Of a stretch of DNA of 6,345 bases, positions 5,331-6,345 are shown one piece after another. Source of the DNA: an uncultured Novosphingobium sp. Lineage in GTDB: Bacteria > Pseudomonadota > Alphaproteobacteria > Sphingomonadales > Sphingomonadaceae. A program made the translations under genes and the position numbers. Where the stretch lies: NCBI GenBank assembly GCA_937897535.1, contig CALCQB010000006.1, forward strand, positions 1 to 6,345. The letters are read 5' to 3'. The notes below the pieces were generated by a model. The model worked only from the letters and a program-made list of their open reading frames with translations. It had not been told where the DNA came from and made no database searches. Numbering within the stretch: the first letter of the stretch is position 1; each line of letters begins with the position of its first letter.

Positions 5331-6345
5331 CGCCGAGCAGTGCTTCGAGCGCGGCCACACTGGCGGAAAAGTCGACCGTGCTGCGGGCGGGCTGACCCAG
5401 GAACCGGGTCAGCGCGCCGTGCATCGCGATCGCCCGGTCGAGCTGCGGATCGGCCCCGGCGCGATAGGCGCCCATCAGAACCAGGTCGCGGTTCGCCTCG
5501 TAACTTGCGGTCAAGGCGCGAAATTCGCGGGCGAGGGCATTGTGCCGTTCGGACACGATGTCGGCCATCACCCGGCTCAGCGAGGCGGCGATGTCGATCG
5601 CCGGATACTGCCCGCGCTGGGCCAGATCGCGGCTGAGCACGACATGGCCGTCGAGGATCGAGCGGGCGGTATCGACCACCGGATCGTCCTGGTTGTCGCC
5701 ATCGGCGAGCACGGTGTAGATCCCGGTGATCGAGCCGCCGCTCGTCGCCGAATTGCCGGCCCGTTCGACCAGCTTGGTAATCGTTGCCAGCGCCGAGGGC
5801 GGATAACCCCGCGCCGCGCCGGGTTCACCCAGCAGCAGCGCGATCTCGCGCGCGGCGTGGGCGACGCGGGTCAGGCTGTCCATGATCAGCACCACCTTGC
5901 GGCCTTGCTCGCGGAACTGTTCGGCCAGGCTGGTCGCCAGCAAGGCCCCGCGCAGCCGCAGGTTGGGGGCATGATCGGCCGGAACCGCGACGACGACGGT
6001 GCGCTCACGCTTGTCGCGGCCCATGTGCCGCTCGACGAAATCGGAAACCTCGCGGGCGCGTTCGCCGATCAGGCCGACCACCACGATCTCGGCTTCGGCC
6101 CCGGTGGCGATCATGTCGAGCAGGACCGACTTGCCGACGCCCGAACCGGCCATGATCCCGATTCGCTGGCCGACCCCGAAGGTGGTGAGCGCGTTAAGCG
6201 CCCGCACGCCGGTATCGAAGTGTTGCCGGACCGGGCTGCGATCGAGCGCACCGGTGCGGACGCCGCCCGCAGGCCAGGCCAGCCGCGAATGAACCGGCTC
6301 GCCGCCGTCGATTGGCTTGCCCTCGCCATCGACTGCGCGGCCCAG
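5320..6345 (-). CDS. fliI: FliI flagellum-specific export ATPase (N-terminus beyond the window)
   Basis: FliI is the hexameric ATPase of the flagellar type III export system, related to F1 beta. It unfolds and delivers substrates with FliH and FliJ. The visible 341 residues lack about 100 N-terminal residues, since the family is usually about 440-450 long. In order, with numbering from the window edge: LGRAVDGEGKPIDGG (1-15), Walker A AGSGVGKS (66-73), LIGERAREV with the catalytic glutamate region (92-100), Walker B VVLIMD (151-156) followed by SLTR, RGYPPS (179-184), GSITGIYTVLADGD (204-217) and ILDGHVVLSRDLAQRGQYPA (230-249), which carries the arginine-finger region. The C-terminal helical domain then runs to the stop. 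All expected catalytic motifs are intact, so the enzyme should be active. The LSRDLAQRGQYPAID pattern is typical of FliI, YscN and related ATPases; flagellar neighbours make it FliI and not a virulence type III ATPase. The stop overlaps fliJ by 11 bases. Confidence 0.97.
   Translation of the reverse strand: MGRAVDGEGKPIDGGEPVHSRLAWPAGGVRTGALDRSPVRQHFDTGVRALNALTTFGVGQRIGIMAGSGVGKSVLLDMIATGAEAEIVVVGLIGERAREVSDFVERHMGRDKRERTVVVAVPADHAPNLRLRGALLATSLAEQFREQGRKVVLIMDSLTRVAHAAREIALLLGEPGAARGYPPSALATITKLVERAGNSATSGGSITGIYTVLADGDNQDDPVVDTARSILDGHVVLSRDLAQRGQYPAIDIAASLSRVMADIVSERHNALAREFRALTASYEANRDLVLMGAYRAGADPQLDRAIAMHGALTRFLGQPARSTVDFSASVAALEALLGDAG

Noticed and set aside
5320..6345. A non-flagellar (virulence) type III secretion ATPase instead of FliI
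   Set aside because: The ATPase motifs alone do not exclude it, but fliJ, fliK, fliL and the switch genes follow immediately, which fits only a flagellar operon.

Overview
The window is a run of flagellar genes, all on the minus strand, from one high-GC alphaproteobacterium. The sequence style of FliQ, FliN, FliO and the short FliM suggests Sphingomonadales; this is inference, since no marker gene is present. The order along the minus strand (right to left in the coordinates) is fliI (N-terminus cut by the window edge), fliJ, fliK, fliL, fliM, fliN, fliO, fliP, fliQ (cut at its C-terminus). This is the classical fliIJK-LMNOPQ order. Genes overlap by up to 11 bases or are separated by at most 34, and no internal promoter or terminator is visible, so the block reads as one translationally coupled operon.

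Together the genes encode much of the flagellar export apparatus and motor switch. FliI is the export ATPase and FliJ its coiled-coil stalk. FliK sets hook length. FliL sits at the stator-rotor interface. FliM and FliN form the C-ring switch. FliO helps assemble the FliP-FliQ export gate. FliR and FlhB would be expected next, but the sequence breaks off inside fliQ.

The left end is not natural. Bases 1-50 are an Illumina TruSeq P5-side adapter with an 8-base index (AGGCGAAG at 10-17). Bases 52-249 encode, on the plus strand, a piece of a PQQ-dependent glucose/sorbosone dehydrogenase-like beta-propeller that does not belong beside fliQ. Bases about 250-362 are an open plus-strand stretch I cannot identify. 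FliQ homology begins only at about 363-370 and the fliQ reading frame stops at 357. I interpret 1 to about 365 as a library or assembly chimera attached to a real flagellar contig.

I found no novel defence, mobile or RNA system. The points worth checking are the chimera itself, a compact FliM without a visible CheY-binding N-terminal motif, and the repetitive Pro/Val/Glu/Lys segment in FliK.
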